64,000 nt of DNA from Hyperoodon ampullatus (Eukaryota > Chordata > Mammalia > Artiodactyla > Ziphiidae), in NCBI GenBank assembly GCA_949752795.1, contig OX457058.1, positions 158,909,353 through 158,973,352 of the forward strand, written 5' to 3'. Below, piece by piece: positions 22,240 to 34,192 of the stretch. The notes under the pieces are model-generated. The model saw only the letters and a list, made by a program, of their open reading frames with translations, had not been told where the DNA came from and ran no database searches. A program made the position numbers and the translations under genes. Within the stretch, counting starts at the first letter, position 1, and every line of letters begins with the position of its first letter.

Positions 22240-23060
22240 CAGATAATCTGAATCATGTTCCAAATGAGTCCTGTAAAAATTGGAGATTTTCATATTCTTG
22301 CTGGGTCTCAGTTTTCTTTAAATGAAGAGAATGGAAAATATTAAAGAACTTATTTACTTGTATTTTATGACTCTATGGGGATTTTTCTTTTCACTGACTT
22401 CAAATTTTGCTGGCCATACAAAAAAATATTGTAATATTGGAATTGGGAATTAGTACTCTGTGTTTTTCTGTGGCTATGTCCTTACAAGGTCAAAATCACT
22501 AAATGATTCCAACAAATCTGTTTTTGTGACATCACAAAAAGTTTATTTTCAGGTTATGTGGACACAGTTCAAATGAATGGTTAAAGAAGAGAGTAAACTA
22601 GAAGAGTTGGCCCTGAAAAACCTCAGATAAGAGATACGAATATTACTTTCCCCCATCGTCAGCAGATGATTTTCCATTGAGAAAATCTTTAGTGATGATA
22701 GTGAAATATGACATGCTCATTTGAGTTTATGTCAATAGCGTTTAAGAAATCACCAGCATTGCCTTCGATTTAAGTTTTTTTGAAGACAGTAGAAAATCTC
22801 TCCTAACACACATCCCCCCACACAGCATCAGCCCTGTCATTTATCTTGAAGATTGCACTTTTATCAGCAGGATGTTAAATTCCTCTTCCAAGAAGACTGT
22901 GGTTGTCTCGCCCAATTGCTCATTTTTGTGCTGAGATCACATGCTGTGTGCTGGTGCTTGATATTATTTGGTCAGTCTGTTCATTCCCACTTCATTCCAT
23001 GCACATAACAGTGTGTATAAGTTTAGAAGCCAAAAGAAGAGTTTTTACCTGTATATTTCA
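22240..23060. other. Single-copy DNA
   Basis: No element or gene recognised. AT-rich. Confidence 0.4.
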
Positions 23061-23064
23061 TTTT

Positions 23065-23165
23065 TGCTCACAAATGTTTATCGAGTGTCTACTATGCCCT
23101 GCACTTTGGGGAATGTAGCCAAGAGAGGACAGCATGGACCCTGCCCTGATTTATATTCCATATTA
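23065..23165 (-). mobile_element. L2 3'-end relic, minus
   Basis: tttatcgagtgtctactatgccctgcac ... catggaccctgccct, the reverse of the L2 tail. Confidence 0.65.
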
Positions 23166-23174
23166 GATGTTACA

Positions 23175-23410
23175 AGCATTCATTAAACCCCTACTGTTTA
23201 CTAGGCATCAGCTGGACATTTTTCCTTTAATTATGTCATTTATTTCTAAAAACAATCATGCTTTATAAGTGATATTGTCCAAATCTGGCAGATGGGAAAA
23301 CTGAAGGTTAAGTGTTCTTGCAATTTTCCCAAGATTAAATTTATGTCAAATCTAGTACTTAAAATTAGTTTTCTGATTCCAAGTCCAGTGCCCACTGTAG
23401 AAAGACAAAT
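23175..23410 (-). mobile_element. MIR relic, minus
   Basis: Contains agatgggaaaactgaaggttaag and an upstream aattatgtcatttatttct, matching the reverse of the MIR core and 3' region. Confidence 0.7.
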
Positions 23411-23515
23411 GACACACAGCATTAATGAAATGACTGTAGTATGAGGCAAGTTACTTTAAGTACTGCAGGGGAGGAAAAAACATTTACTTCTATATCTCCA
23501 CTTTAAGGAAATGAG

Positions 23516-24003
23516 TGTATTAGGTTTCTCCAGAGAAACAGAACCAATTAATTGGTTCTGAGTATTAATTAATTAATTATAAGGAATTGGCTCACACAAT
23601 TATGGAAGCTGACAAGTTCTGAGAGATTTGCAGTGGGCGAGCTGGTGACTTAGAAGAGCTGAAGGCATGAGTTCCAGTTGGAATGCCGACAAGCTTGATA
23701 GGCCAGATAGAGCTGATGTTTCCGTTCAAGGCTGAAGGCAGGAAAAATCCTTTGTCTCAGTTTAAGGCAAAGAGGAGTTCTCTCTTACTTGTGGGAGGGT
23801 CAGACTTTTTGTCCTATTCAAGGCCTCACTGATTGAGTGAGGCCCACCCACATTAGGGAGGGCAGTCTGCTTTACTCAGTCCAACCATTCAGAGGTTCAT
23901 TTCATCCAGAAACACCCTCACAGACACATCCAGAATAATACTTGACCAAATGTCTAGGCACTCTGCAGTCCAGTCACACTGAGATACAAAATTAACTATC
24001 ACA
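23516..24003 (-). mobile_element. Ancient LTR-type repeat, minus, 488 bp
   Basis: Ends are TG...CA (tgtattaggtttctcc at the left, aattaactatcaca at the right). The interior (gagaaacagaaccaat, aggaattggctcacac, cagaaacaccctcacagac) matches a common old mammalian LTR-like repeat whose name I cannot give with confidence. No flanking duplication is preserved. Confidence 0.65.
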
Positions 24004-24070
24004 GTGGGTTTGCCCTACTATCTCTTGATATTAATTAGTTGCTTTTGCATCAAAATTCTTATGTCAAGAT

Positions 24071-24275
24071 TTTTTTTTTTTTTTGCAGTACGCGGGCCTC
24101 TCACTGCTGTGGCCTCTCCCGCTGCGGAGCACAGACTCTGGATGCGCAGGCTCAGTGGCCATGGCTCACGGGCCCAGCCGCTCCATGGCATGTGGGATCC
24201 TCCCGGACCGGGGCATGAACCCGTGTCCCCTGCATCGGCAGGCGGACTCTCAACCACTGCACCACCAGGGAAACC
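24071..24275 (-). mobile_element. CHR-type SINE, short form, minus, with TSD
   Basis: A complete short form. Poly-T at the left, tgcagtacgcgggcc next, head at the right. The TSD starts caagat in both flanks (24065 and 24276) and merges with poly-T. Reading frames on both strands are SINE shadows. Confidence 0.93.
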
Positions 24276-24505
24276 CAAGATTTTTTTTTTAATTGAGGCA
24301 GATGTTTGCTTTTGTTTCTTTTACACTGCCCAGCATGCATTCTCCTTTCACACCAGTTCTTGATATCCCTTTAGGTAATTACCTCTCTTCGTTTGCCTGT
24401 TCTCAGGGGACTCTAGACATCCAAGTGCCCCACTTTTCTCTACATGAAGGGCAGACATGTGACCGAAGGTAATCTCAACAGCCTCTCTCTGGCACTGTCA
24501 ATCTT

Positions 24506-24789
24506 TTTTTTTTTTTAATGTTTTTTATTGTGGTAAAAGTCATATATAAAACATACTATTTTAACAATATTTAACTGTACAGTTCGGTGGCACTAAGTAC
24601 ATTCACATTGTTGTGCAACTTTCATGATCATGTGTCTCCCGAATTTTTTATCTTCCTAAACTAAAACTCTGCACCCATTAAACATTAACTCCTCATTCCC
24701 TCCCCACCACCCAGTCCCCCGGCTGATGGCATCTACCAATGTACTTTCTAAATCTACGAAATTGACTATTCTAGGTACCTTATATAAGT
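24506..24789 (-). mobile_element. L1M 3'-end fragment, minus, with 15-bp TSD
   Basis: A poly-T start followed by the antisense of an L1M 3'UTR (cggtggcactaagtacattc, cattgttgtgcaac, attgactattctaggtacc). The flanking repeat ggcactgt[c/g]aatctt at 24490-24504 and 24790-24804 is a TSD with one change. Strongly 5'-truncated. Confidence 0.85.
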
Positions 24790-24804
24790 GGCACTGTGAA
24801 TCTT

Positions 24805-27025
24805 GAGCAGAACAACACAAAGAAGGGAAAATGATTGGGTTCAAGTCTTTCAGTGGCAGAGGCTCTTTAAGTACTTCCTGCAACTTACATGTCTGGAAAC
24901 TGCCACATCTTAAGTCTTATTTATTGCTCTACCATCAGCATCCTTTAACTAAATTTCCTTTTTGCTTAAGTTAGCTACATTTATTTTCATTGCTTACCAT
25001 AAAAGCACTCTATCGTATAGAAAAGCATTATATGATTCCCTACGCTTTTGTGTCTGGTCTCAGTGGTGATGAACATCGACTATTTTAGATTTGCCACTGG
25101 GATGGATTTCCCCAAAGATTATGTATTCATCTGAAGCCTGGCCTACCATGGAGAATTCTGTATCAAGTCTATTTTTTGAAGTGCTTTCATTTTTACATTG
25201 TCAATTTTGGCTTCCTTTGACTCCTATGGTCCCCACATCCTGAGACTGGGACTAAAGCCATTATTTTTGTTTAATCTTAAAATCTTCTTATACTACTCAC
25301 TTTTCAAGAGGGATTCCTGGAGTCATTCAATCTTCTATGTTGCCTGCTTTAACAAGGAGTAAAACGACTGATTATGCAGCACTTTTTCTACCACGTTGGT
25401 AGAGTTTCTGTATGGTAAGAACTCATTACCAAGCCTCTCCATCTCTGATGAAGAAGCAAAGACCACAAGAGTCTAAGTGACTAGATGGAAAAGTAACAGC
25501 ATGGAAGAAGATCCAGGAGCTAAACTCAAAGTTTTCTCCCTCGTTGGCTTTAACTACCTGGCCGTGTAGTGTTGCTCTCTCTCTCTCTGTCTTTTGAACA
25601 CTGACCTGCACTGCTCATAGAATGCTCTGGTGTGTCTCCAACTCAGACTCCAGCATTGATGTCCATGAATGCATTCTAGAACTGGAGTGGGAACACGGGC
25701 CGGGAATCAGCAACAACATCTGCTTTAGAAAACCACATCATTGTTGCCATTTCTCCTATTGTTCCACTTTGCCTTGGCAGATGAAAACGGTCCCCTTTGA
25801 CAGTTTCATTTGGTTCCTTTAGAGCCTTACAAATCCCCAAATTGCCATCTGGATTCTCTCCTATTGCTATCAAGTGGATCTCACCATTACTGCTTTTTTG
25901 TATTCAGCATCTCATGCCTCTGTGCCCTTGTTCTCTTTGGCTCATGTTTTAGCAGTGTCATACTCAGCACAGTCTCATCCTTACTTTTCTTTTAAGTGTG
26001 TAGAGTGTGTCATGTGTAAACCTTCTGCTCTTACAGTCACATCAGCAAACACTTACTACTGCCTTTTATAACCCAAACCCACTTTGTTATTCCTTTTACA
26101 TTTCATGCCTCAGTGATTTCTAAGTTCCCCGCTGTATTACAAAAGCCTGTTCAGACACTTAATCCTTGTATCCACTGGGACATCACATATTGCTAAGGTC
26201 AGAATTTTCCTTTCTGTGAGATTGTGCAGTTTTACTCCTTGAGATATATCATGTGCTTAGGGTTCAAGCTTTAAAAAAATTCAAGTAACTTGCCTCCCTT
26301 ATTATGGCAATTGAACATTTTCACAGATTTTTCTGACCCATTTAGAAAATGAATGAATCGGTTGCTTAAAAGTCAGTGCTTCTTCATTGTACCTTTTTCA
26401 CCCTTGGCTCAGATCCTACAGCATCTGTAATACATTTATCCTTTTAGAGTATACATTTGTGTTGTGTTTTCATTTTCAGAGACTACTTTTGGTATTTTAA
26501 GTCAAGCATATGAAGCACTTTCATATAAACATTTCAGCAGTCAGACTTAACTCATAATTTTTATCTTTATACTCCCAAGATAGGAATGAGTTCTTCTTCT
26601 CAACTCCACATTTCTATTCTCATAATGATGGTGAGAAAATATTGTTTTCTTGGAAGTGACTGTGGGAGGTCAGAAGGTGCCCAAATTTTCCATATTTGTC
26701 TAATCCCTTGTAGACCTTCACACTAATTATAATAATCCCATCTTCTCTTTTCCAAGGTTAATTCTTCCTTCCTCTGACCCCTTGAATTGCAGTCAATCCC
26801 TCCTTTGATTGCTTCTTTGATCTCCCTTTCTCACCTAACAAATGGAACAAAGCTTCCCTCTGACTACAACTGTGCTCAGGGTTCTTCTTGTCAGAAAACC
26901 CACTTCTTTCAACTATATTAATGTCCTGCTGTCATTTTTTACTCACCACCCAAACTTTGAACCTACAGTTTCAACTTGTAAGTTTTGTTTCATCACCTCA
27001 TATTCATCCCTGAATAGTTTACAGT
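24805..27025. other. Single-copy DNA, about 2.2 kb
   Basis: No repeat family, exon or RNA gene recognised. A short (CT)n run lies near 25577-25590. Frames do not exceed about 75 codons outside the flanking elements. Confidence 0.45.
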
Positions 27026-27026
27026 A

Positions 27027-27678
27027 AAAACTAAAAATAGAACTACCATATGATCCAGCAATCCCACTCCTGGGCATATACCCAGAGAAAACCATAGTAT
27101 GAAAATATACATGAACCCCAATGTTCATTGCAGCACTATTTACAGTAGCCAAGACATGGAAGCAAACTAAATGTCCATCGACAGATGAATGGATAAAGAT
27201 GTGGTACATATATACCATGGAATATTACTCAGCCATAAAAAGAATGAAATAATGCCATTTGCAGCAACATGAATGGACCTAGAGATATGTGAAGTAAGTC
27301 AGACAGATAAGTAAGTCAGACAGAGAAAGACAAATATTATATCACTCTTATGTGGAATTTAATTTAAAAAATGATACAAATGAACTTATTTACAAAATAG
27401 ACTTACAGATATCTAAAACAAACTTAGGGTTACCAAAGGGGAAATGTGGTGAGGGGAGGGATAAATCAGGAGCTTGGGATTAATACATACACACTACTGT
27501 GTATAAGATAGATAACCAACAAGGACCTACTGTATAGCACAGGGCAATCTACTCAGTATTCTGTGATAACCTATGTGAGAAAAGAATCTGAAAAAGAATG
27601 AATATATGTATGTGTAAAACCAAATCACTTTGCTGTACACCTGAAACTAATACAACATTGTAAATCAGCTCTAATCCA
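27027..27678 (+). mobile_element. L1 3' end, plus, 5'-truncated
   Basis: Plus-strand copy of the L1 3' region whose antisense lies at 6200-7050: gatccagcaatcccactcc, ccataaaaagaatgaaat, then the 3'UTR to attgtaaatcagct. A 17-bp direct duplication around 27293-27326 (aagtaagtcagacaga twice) is local to this copy. A long SINE sits in its 3' tail and an A/T-rich remnant (28079-28106) may be the rest. Confidence 0.9.
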
Positions 27679-28072
27679 GGGCTTCCCTGGTGGCACAGTG
27701 GTTAAGAATCCGACTGCCAATGCAGGGGACACGGGTTCGAGCCCTGGTCCAGGAAGATCCCACATGCCGTGGAGCAACTAAGCCCGTGCGCCACAACTAC
27801 CAAGCCTGCTTTCTAGAGCCCGCGAGCCACAATTACTGAGCCTGTGCTCTAGAGCCTGCAAACCACAACAACTGAAGCCTGCGTGCCGCAACTACTTAAG
27901 CCCATGTGCCTAGAGCCGGTGCTATGCAGCAAGAGAAGCCACTGCAATGAGAAGCCCGCACACCGCAATGAAGAGTAGCCCCCGTTGGCACAACTAGAGA
28001 AGGCCCATGCGCAGCAACGAAGACCCAACGCAGCCAAAAAATAAATAAATTAATTAATTAATTAAAAAAAGA
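27679..28072 (+). mobile_element. CHR-type SINE, long form, plus
   Basis: Full long form from GGGCTTCCCTGG through repeated cacaactac units to agcaacgaagacccaacgc and an (AATT)n/A-rich tail. Inserted into the 3' tail of the L1 just upstream. The TSD is not clear in the A-rich flank. Confidence 0.92.
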
Positions 28073-28106
28073 AAAAAACTATAATAAAATAAAATAAATA
28101 AATAAG

Positions 28107-29240
28107 TTCTGCTACAAAGAATTAGTTTCACAATTTTAACTTTAATGCTCATATTTTATACATTATTCTTTTGTATTGAGTACAGGGTGTGCAAATTAAG
28201 CTGTTTTGTAAATAGAAATCTTAACTACTTTTCAAATGTAATGTGAAATTAGCTAATAACACAATACAATAAAAGCATGTGCTAAACAAACAAACAAAAA
28301 TTTTATCGTGGACTTTGGCTGTTATTGCTCTACTAAAACTGTAAGAATGAGTGGTTGAATCTGCCAAGAGGTGGGAGTGATATTTCAGCTGGAGCTCAGT
28401 GTGGGGAAGGGCATATCAGAGAGAGGGAAGGGCAAGGACAGAAGCCTGGAGGCAGGACTGAAAAGATCCATTTTATCAGAGTCAAGTGCAACAGTTGGAC
28501 TCTCAGATACGAAAACAAGTTTAGTTGGTAAAGATTTTTCATCTTGTAAATTAGAGAAAATTGAAAGCAAAGCAAAACCTTTACTTGCTACATTGAAAAC
28601 AAATGAGCAGTTGGGTCAGCCCTATTTTTCTCTGTCATCACTCTGCCCAAGATTTCCCAATGTCCAAGTGATGATTAGTAGCCCTATCTCCAGACTCGAT
28701 GAACCAGTGCCCAGGTTTCAACAGCTCTTTGCAGGCTACCTTTTAGGCAGATTCTTGGTTTATCCAGAAGTCCCAGTCATGGTCTGTAAACTTCTCTGGT
28801 TTGCTGATCTTAGTGTATACTTCCTATTAACAGCTTTTCTCTGCCTAGCAGAGATGATTGCCTCTCTCAGCAATACACAGTCTGGGAGAGTGTTTCCTGT
28901 CTGTTGGATACTTGTACATGAAGTCAGTCTCCATTGGGACCACAAAAATGAGATGTGCATGAAAAATAAAATTTGAAGGCTAAAATTTAGAATGGACATG
29001 TTGACAAGTAGCTCTGTTCAAATCAGACAATGGTTTGTCATTTTTCTTTCTTTGGTATCTTAGGCTATCTCCTGTTGAAATTCTGAGTTCCCCACTTAAG
29101 CATAAAGGTGTCCGATCATAGCCTCTCCAGGTATTTATTCATGTTGTCATATAATGCTTTTTCTCTTTTCTCCTACTCAATGAGCAGAATTCATGTCAGG
29201 AGGGAACATCACATCAGATGACTAATAAGCCTGGGTCCTG
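28107..29240. other. Single-copy DNA with the window's longest unexplained frame
   Basis: No repeat recognised. A plus frame is open from 28359 to the stop at 28974-28976, about 205 codons, but its first ATG is near codon 99 of the GTG-started version. I recognise no domain. No promoter, convincing splice signal or poly-A signal is evident nearby. Most likely non-coding. Confidence 0.4.
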
Positions 29241-29244
29241 GGAA

Positions 29245-29480
29245 AGAATAGTATAATGGTTAAGAACATGTACTCTCATGCCAGATTGCCAAAATCAAAA
29301 CCCAACCCTTCACTTATTAGTTATGGTACCTTTATCAAATTACTTAACTCTTTGTGCCTTTCTCCATTTGCAAAACAAGGATAAAAATAGCATTTTTTTC
29401 ATAATATTGTTGCATGAAGGTTAAGTGAATTAACACATGCACAGTGTTTAGAATGACACTGTGACATTGTAATTTCAAGC
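29245..29480 (+). mobile_element. MIR relic, plus
   Basis: Core-like agtataatggttaagaacat ... attagttatggtacc ... aattacttaactctttgtgcc ... ggttaagtgaattaacacatg ... cagtgtttagaatg. Colinear with MIR over nearly its full length. Confidence 0.8.
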
Positions 29481-29502
29481 TATTGTGTTATTATTACTAT
29501 TG

Positions 29503-29528
29503 TTATGATGATGATGATGATGATGATG
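29503..29528. repeat. (ATG)n microsatellite
   Basis: About eight tandem ATG units directly after the MIR. Confidence 0.9.
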
Positions 29529-29529
29529 G

Positions 29530-31670
29530 TTGAGTTTCACAAGACATCAAGAACTCCCAAGGGGCTTGAGAGTAACTTTCCAGGACAAAGGTCAAAATTC
29601 ACTGTGTCAAACTATACCGGTTGATCCAATTCTTTTTATAATATTCTCCACTAGCACCACAACATGTAATAAGATGTGGACAATCACATTACTTTCTTGG
29701 GAGGGGCTGGAATTGGGAGATAATTAAATGATGCTGTCCTGGGAGAAGAGGTCTATGGTATATATCTTATGGGAAAAATGTTGTAGACCTCAGAGATAGA
29801 CATGAAGTACCCTAATGCCTGTTTCCTATATGCCTTGTCCCTCACTCACTCCACTCAAGGATAATAAGTGTGAGCGGGGAAGCCAGATCCATGCTGGTCT
29901 TCTTTTAAATTATCCCAGGACTTAAAGGGATATAAGAACTGTTAAGGGAGCCCTGATACTGATAGTTATGTTTTCACAGGCTAAGTCAGGGCTCAAACCT
30001 TAATTTTTGATGATGACAATAATGGTTAAACTTTGAAGATACTTCTTGTGTCTCTTGGAAACAACTAAGAGGATAGTTGACTATGTAATTCTGGGGAAAA
30101 CCTGGTTATGTCAAGTTCCATAGAGTTTTGAGCTCTTCTTGTTTCTTCTCTTTCCCCTGATGATGGATTTTCATCCTCAGAACAATCTCCTGATGTAGAT
30201 TTTTCTATATCTGAGCTTTTGGATTGTTTATATTACCCGTTCCATAAAAATTATTTGGTATCTCTCTTTCCTTTCCTGTCCTCTGGGAAAATCTGGGAGG
30301 CTGTCAAAAGTTGATATTGCTCTGCATCCCAATGGGTAATGATGACACTGATGGGAGGTTTGGGGTCTGCTCACCTGAGCCTTTGAGACACAGATGTTTC
30401 TCTAAGAGCTTGCTGAAGCTGACCAAACTCTCCAATGTACAAAAATTGGTGCTAAGACAACTTTGTAGGGAGAAAGATTCTCCCAGCATTTCTGACCCTC
30501 CACTTCTAGACAGAGCTGGAAATAACTGCAGAAGTAGCCTCTCTGGTGGAATGGCCACACTTTGCTCTGTGGCTGGTGCCTTGGATTTGCAGCTTGATAC
30601 CTTAATGCCCCCCAAAAGGTCAGTCAGTTCTTCATCCTGCACTGTGGTTAGGGAGTTCATTTCTTCAGTCTATCCAGCTCTAACTTTAATTTTACTCCTT
30701 CCTCTTGGTTATCACAGTCGTGCCAAAGATTGCCACTGTAGTCTAGACTAAGAAAGAGAGAGAATTAAATGCTGTAGATGTTCTTTGTTCTGCTGCTCAT
30801 GTCAGAAGTGCATGGTTTGAAGCACTTGAGAACCAAGTGCTTGAGCATGGTTCTTGAGGACGCTGGTTTTCAAAGCTGAAAATTGTGATCTGACGTCTGA
30901 CATCTTGACCTGGGAAACAGGTTTAGCGAGAGGAGAGAGACAGTTGTGTGACCTTCTCTCAAAACCCCGAACTGAATCAAATTTAGTTTTGTTGGAAGGA
31001 AGATAATGACTGGAACAGATGTCATTTGAAAATGACTGTCTGCGCAACACTCTGCCCTAATCCATAGAGAGATTATACATTCTCCCCTGGGATGATAATC
31101 CTGTTTTCCCTAATCAGGCTTTGGTTTGTATTCAGAGGAAGAAAGGTGATATTGTAAAATTAGAGTTTGGAGGACTTTGAGAATAAAAAGTGAACTAAGT
31201 GTATTAAAAGTTTATATAATCTCCCATGAAGAAGAACTCTAAATAATTTCTGTAGATACTTTACTCTCAAGGAAGTGGAACATTAACTCCCTATTCCTAA
31301 AGTGTGAGCTGCACATGATGACTTCTTTCCAAAGAGTACAGTATGGAGAGGGAAAAAAGAGTAACCTTATAGTAGAGAAACCTGACAAAACACTACTTCA
31401 GCTATGGGATCAAGGCCAATATGAACAATCATAAATCATGTTGATATCACATACCCTTGACAAGATATGATGAAAATGACACTTTACCTCTGTGATCTAC
31501 CTCTCCAAACCCTATTACTCCAGTGTAATCATGAGGAAAATATCTGACAAATTCAAATAGAGAGTCATCGTACAAAACACCTGACTATTACTCCTCAAAA
31601 CTGTCAAGATCTTCAAAAGCAAGGAAAGTCTGAGAAACTGTCAAAGAGAGAGGAGCTTAAAAAGACATGA
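29530..31670. other. Single-copy DNA, about 2.1 kb
   Basis: No repeat or gene recognised. Overlapping frames on both strands at 30304-30751 (146 and 118 codons) have no recognisable domain and mutually shadow each other. Not supported as coding. Confidence 0.4.
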
Positions 31671-31865
31671 CAACTATACTGAGTGAAGTATGTCAGACAG
31701 AGAAAGAGAAATTGCTTATATTCGGAACCAAAAAAAATGATACAAATGAACTTATTTACCAAACAGACTCATAGGCTTAGAGAACAAACTTATGGTTACT
31801 AAGAGGGGAGGATGGGGGGAGGGATAGTTAGGGAGTTTGGGATTGACATGAACATACTGCTATAT

Positions 31866-32105
31866 GCACCACAACTACTGAGCCTGTGCTCTAAAGCCCA
31901 TGAGCCACAACTACTGAGCCCTTGTGCCACAACTACTGAAGCCCGTGCACCTAGAGCCCATGCCCTGCAACACGAGAAGCCACCACAATGAGAAGCCTGC
32001 GCACCACTGTGAAAAGTAGCCCCTGTTCGCTGCAACTAGAGAAAGCCTGTGCCCAGCAATGAAAACCCAACACAGCCAAAAAATAAATTTATATATAAAA
32101 AACAA
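31866..32105 (+). mobile_element. CHR-type SINE, long form, 5'-truncated
   Basis: Lacks the tRNA head and starts inside the body (caccacaactactgagcc), running through agcaatgaaaacccaacac to an A/T tail. Without the A and B boxes it cannot be transcribed by Pol III. Host is the L1 3'UTR. Confidence 0.88.
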
Positions 32106-32138
32106 ACAAAGAAAACAATCATTTAAAATGCATAGCCA

Positions 32139-32358
32139 GGGCCTCCCTGGTGGCGCAGTGGTTGAGAGTCCGCCTGCCGATGCAGGGGATACGGGTTCGT
32201 GCCCCGGTCTGGGAGGATCCCATATGCCGCGGAGCGGCTGGGCCCGTGAGCCATGGCCGCTGAGCCTGCGCATCCGGAGCCTGTGCTCCGCAACGGGAGA
32301 GGCCACAACAGTGAGAGGCCCGCGTACCGCAAAAAAAAAAAAAATAAAAAAAAAAAAT
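32139..32358 (+). mobile_element. CHR-type SINE, short form, with 14-bp TSD
   Basis: Complete short form ending GCGTACCGC and an A tail with two T interruptions. The exact TSD aaaatgcatagcca lies at 32125-32138 and 32359-32372 and includes L1 3'UTR bases, so this is an insertion into the L1. CpGs are largely kept, indicating youth. Confidence 0.95.
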
Positions 32359-32609
32359 AAAATGCATAGCCAACAAGGATCTACTGTATAGCACAGGAAA
32401 CTCTGCTCAATATTCTGTAACAACCTAACTGGGAAAAGAATTTGAAAAAGAATAGATACATGTATATGTATAACTGAATCACTCCAATATAAAATAAAAA
32501 ATTTTAAAAAAAGAAGAAATATGTAAGGTGTAATCCCTGGAACCTGGGGGAAAAAAAGGTAATTAGGTGAAAACTAAAGAAATCTGAATAAACTATGGAC
32601 TTTCGTTAA

Positions 32610-32815
32610 TTTAAAAAACGTTTATGATGCACCAGTCATTTTCATATATCTCAACTGATTTAATTCTCACAGTGAAATCACACCCCCTTTAAGAGATAGA
32701 ATATATAGCTGGAGGCTATGTATCCTAAACCTATGCTTTGAGAGGTAAAGTGACTTGCCCAGTCCCACATCTTGTGAGTGACTGAGCTGGAATTTAAGCC
32801 TTAGACTATATGACG
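32610..32815 (-). mobile_element. MIR relic, minus
   Basis: tttatgatgcaccagtcatt ... ttgagaggtaaagtgacttgcccag ... tgactgagctggaattt, the reverse of MIR. Confidence 0.8.
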
Positions 32816-32904
32816 ACATAGAACAGATTTGACATAATTCTGCAATGACGTCTACATCAATTTTCAATTGCTGCTGTAATGAATTATCATAACTTTAGCA
32901 GCTT

Positions 32905-33118
32905 AAAGGAGCATGGTCTTTAACACACAGACTCCCCGGGCGGGTCTGCATGCAGACTCTACCATTACCACCTATGTAAGCTTAGCAATGCTGGTTACCC
33001 TCTCTGCTTCATTTTCTCATGTCAGGTGTTGATAATGGTAGTAAATGTTTCATATGTGTGAAAATGAGATCATGCCTATAAAGCATTTTGCACAGTGCCT
33101 GGCTTCTAGAAAGTACAT
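32905..33118 (+). mobile_element. MIR relic, plus
   Basis: aggagcatggtctttaaca ... ctctaccattaccacc ... ggttaccctctctgcttcattttctcatgtc ... aagcattttgcacagtgcctgg. Facing the minus MIR just upstream; the two are separate insertions. Confidence 0.8.
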
Positions 33119-33124
33119 CTCCTT

Positions 33125-33350
33125 TATAGCCACTTGGCTCACAGCTTCACCTACTTTAACCATTTATTCAGATTTCACTTTCTCAGTACAGCCTCCCTGA
33201 GCATCCTACTTCATATCTCAGCCTGCTTCCCACTACCATCCAATTGGCACTCCCGATCCACCTACCTTGCCCTTGTTTTTCTTTATTCCATAGTCTTTGT
33301 CTAAATATTCTGGTGCATTATATTTATTTTTTAATGTAAGTTATACTTTG
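33125..33350 (+). mobile_element. L2 relic, plus
   Basis: ttcagatttcactttctcagtacagcctccctgagcatcc and attccatagtctttgtctaaat match the L2 3' region. Confidence 0.7.
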
Positions 33351-33409
33351 GAGATAGAATAGGGGCTGAGATGGGAAGAGGGCTACTCTTCATGAGAATT
33401 TTGTTTTTC

Positions 33410-33555
33410 CCTTTCAGAGATTAAAAACAAAAAACAAAAAGTCTAAGCTAAATACATCCCTATGGTGTCATAGCTGAAGCCTCTACTGAGCTTTAATTTA
33501 AACTTCAAATCGCCCCCACATGGTGAATAAATACCAGATAAATATCTGGTGACTG
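33410..33555 (+). repeat. Direct repeat, copy A (diverged)
   Basis: The core 33475-33553 matches 34111-34190 at roughly 80 percent over about 80 bases, sharing tttaatttaaac, gaataaataccaga-like text and tatctggt. Weaker similarity (ccctttcagagattaaa against acctttctcggattaaa) extends it to the left with a length difference. The family is unknown. Confidence 0.55.
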
Positions 33556-34069
33556 TAATGTCTTTTATGTTTTCTACAAGTTCAACTCCTCTCATCCTAA
33601 CTGTAGTCATCACTAAGCACAGATTATACCCACATTATATATTTATACCCGTAAATGAGTAGTCTCACTGTTCTGTTTGGATTAAAGGTGTTAGCAAGTA
33701 CTCCCCTTGGTCTAGGCCTGTCATTTGGGGAGGACTGTTTGGGACCACAGAGATTCCAAGTGGCGGATTTTTTATGGAAGAGCCCTCCAGATTCCTCTAG
33801 GGTTGAAGCTCTCCTTTCTTGGCAGTCTCCCTGCAGCACTGTGAACCCCTTTCTTCTATAATCCCTCTTATTGATAGTTAAAGCACAGCTACCAACCCTT
33901 TCCTTCACCATCTCTTTCCACAGGCTTATCTCTTTCCAAACTCTCAACCTACTAATGCCACCCTATTTTACCGCACTACTGTGTCATTTAGAAACATGCC
34001 TTTAACACCCCTTCCCTCTGGTCATAACTGAAACTGATTTTCCTCTCACATTACCCTGTTACTGGTAAC
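33556..34069. other. DNA between the direct repeats
   Basis: About 515 bp with no recognised repeat or gene. If the flanking copies are ends of one element, this is its interior, but no retroviral or transposase motif was seen. Confidence 0.3.
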
Positions 34070-34192
34070 CTTTCTCGGATTAAATTTTATATAATCTACA
34101 CACACATTATTGAAGCTTCTACGCAGGTTTAATTTAAACTACAGATTACCCCCAAATGTGGCAATAAATACCAGACACATATCTGGTAACTT
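34070..34192 (+). repeat. Direct repeat, copy B (diverged)
   Basis: Partner of the copy near 33.5 kb, same orientation, start-to-start distance about 636-660 bp. Confidence 0.55.

Larger units (their letters stand above)
31673..32520 (+). mobile_element. L1 3' end, plus, interrupted by two SINEs
   Basis: L1 3'UTR text resumes after each insertion: gtcagacagagaaagag ... gggattgacatgaacatactg, then after the SINEs agccaacaaggatctactg ... gaaaagaatttgaaaaag and an A-rich end. It is a 5'-truncated copy related to that at 27.0 kb. Confidence 0.9.

Noticed and set aside
30304..30751. Overlapping frames of 146 (plus) and 118 (minus) codons
   Set aside because: They shadow one another and show no recognisable protein; only locally low stop-codon density.
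32119..32423. Arginine/cysteine-rich frames of 69-170 codons
   Set aside because: They are translations of the CHR SINE and recur with the same wording at every SINE copy.
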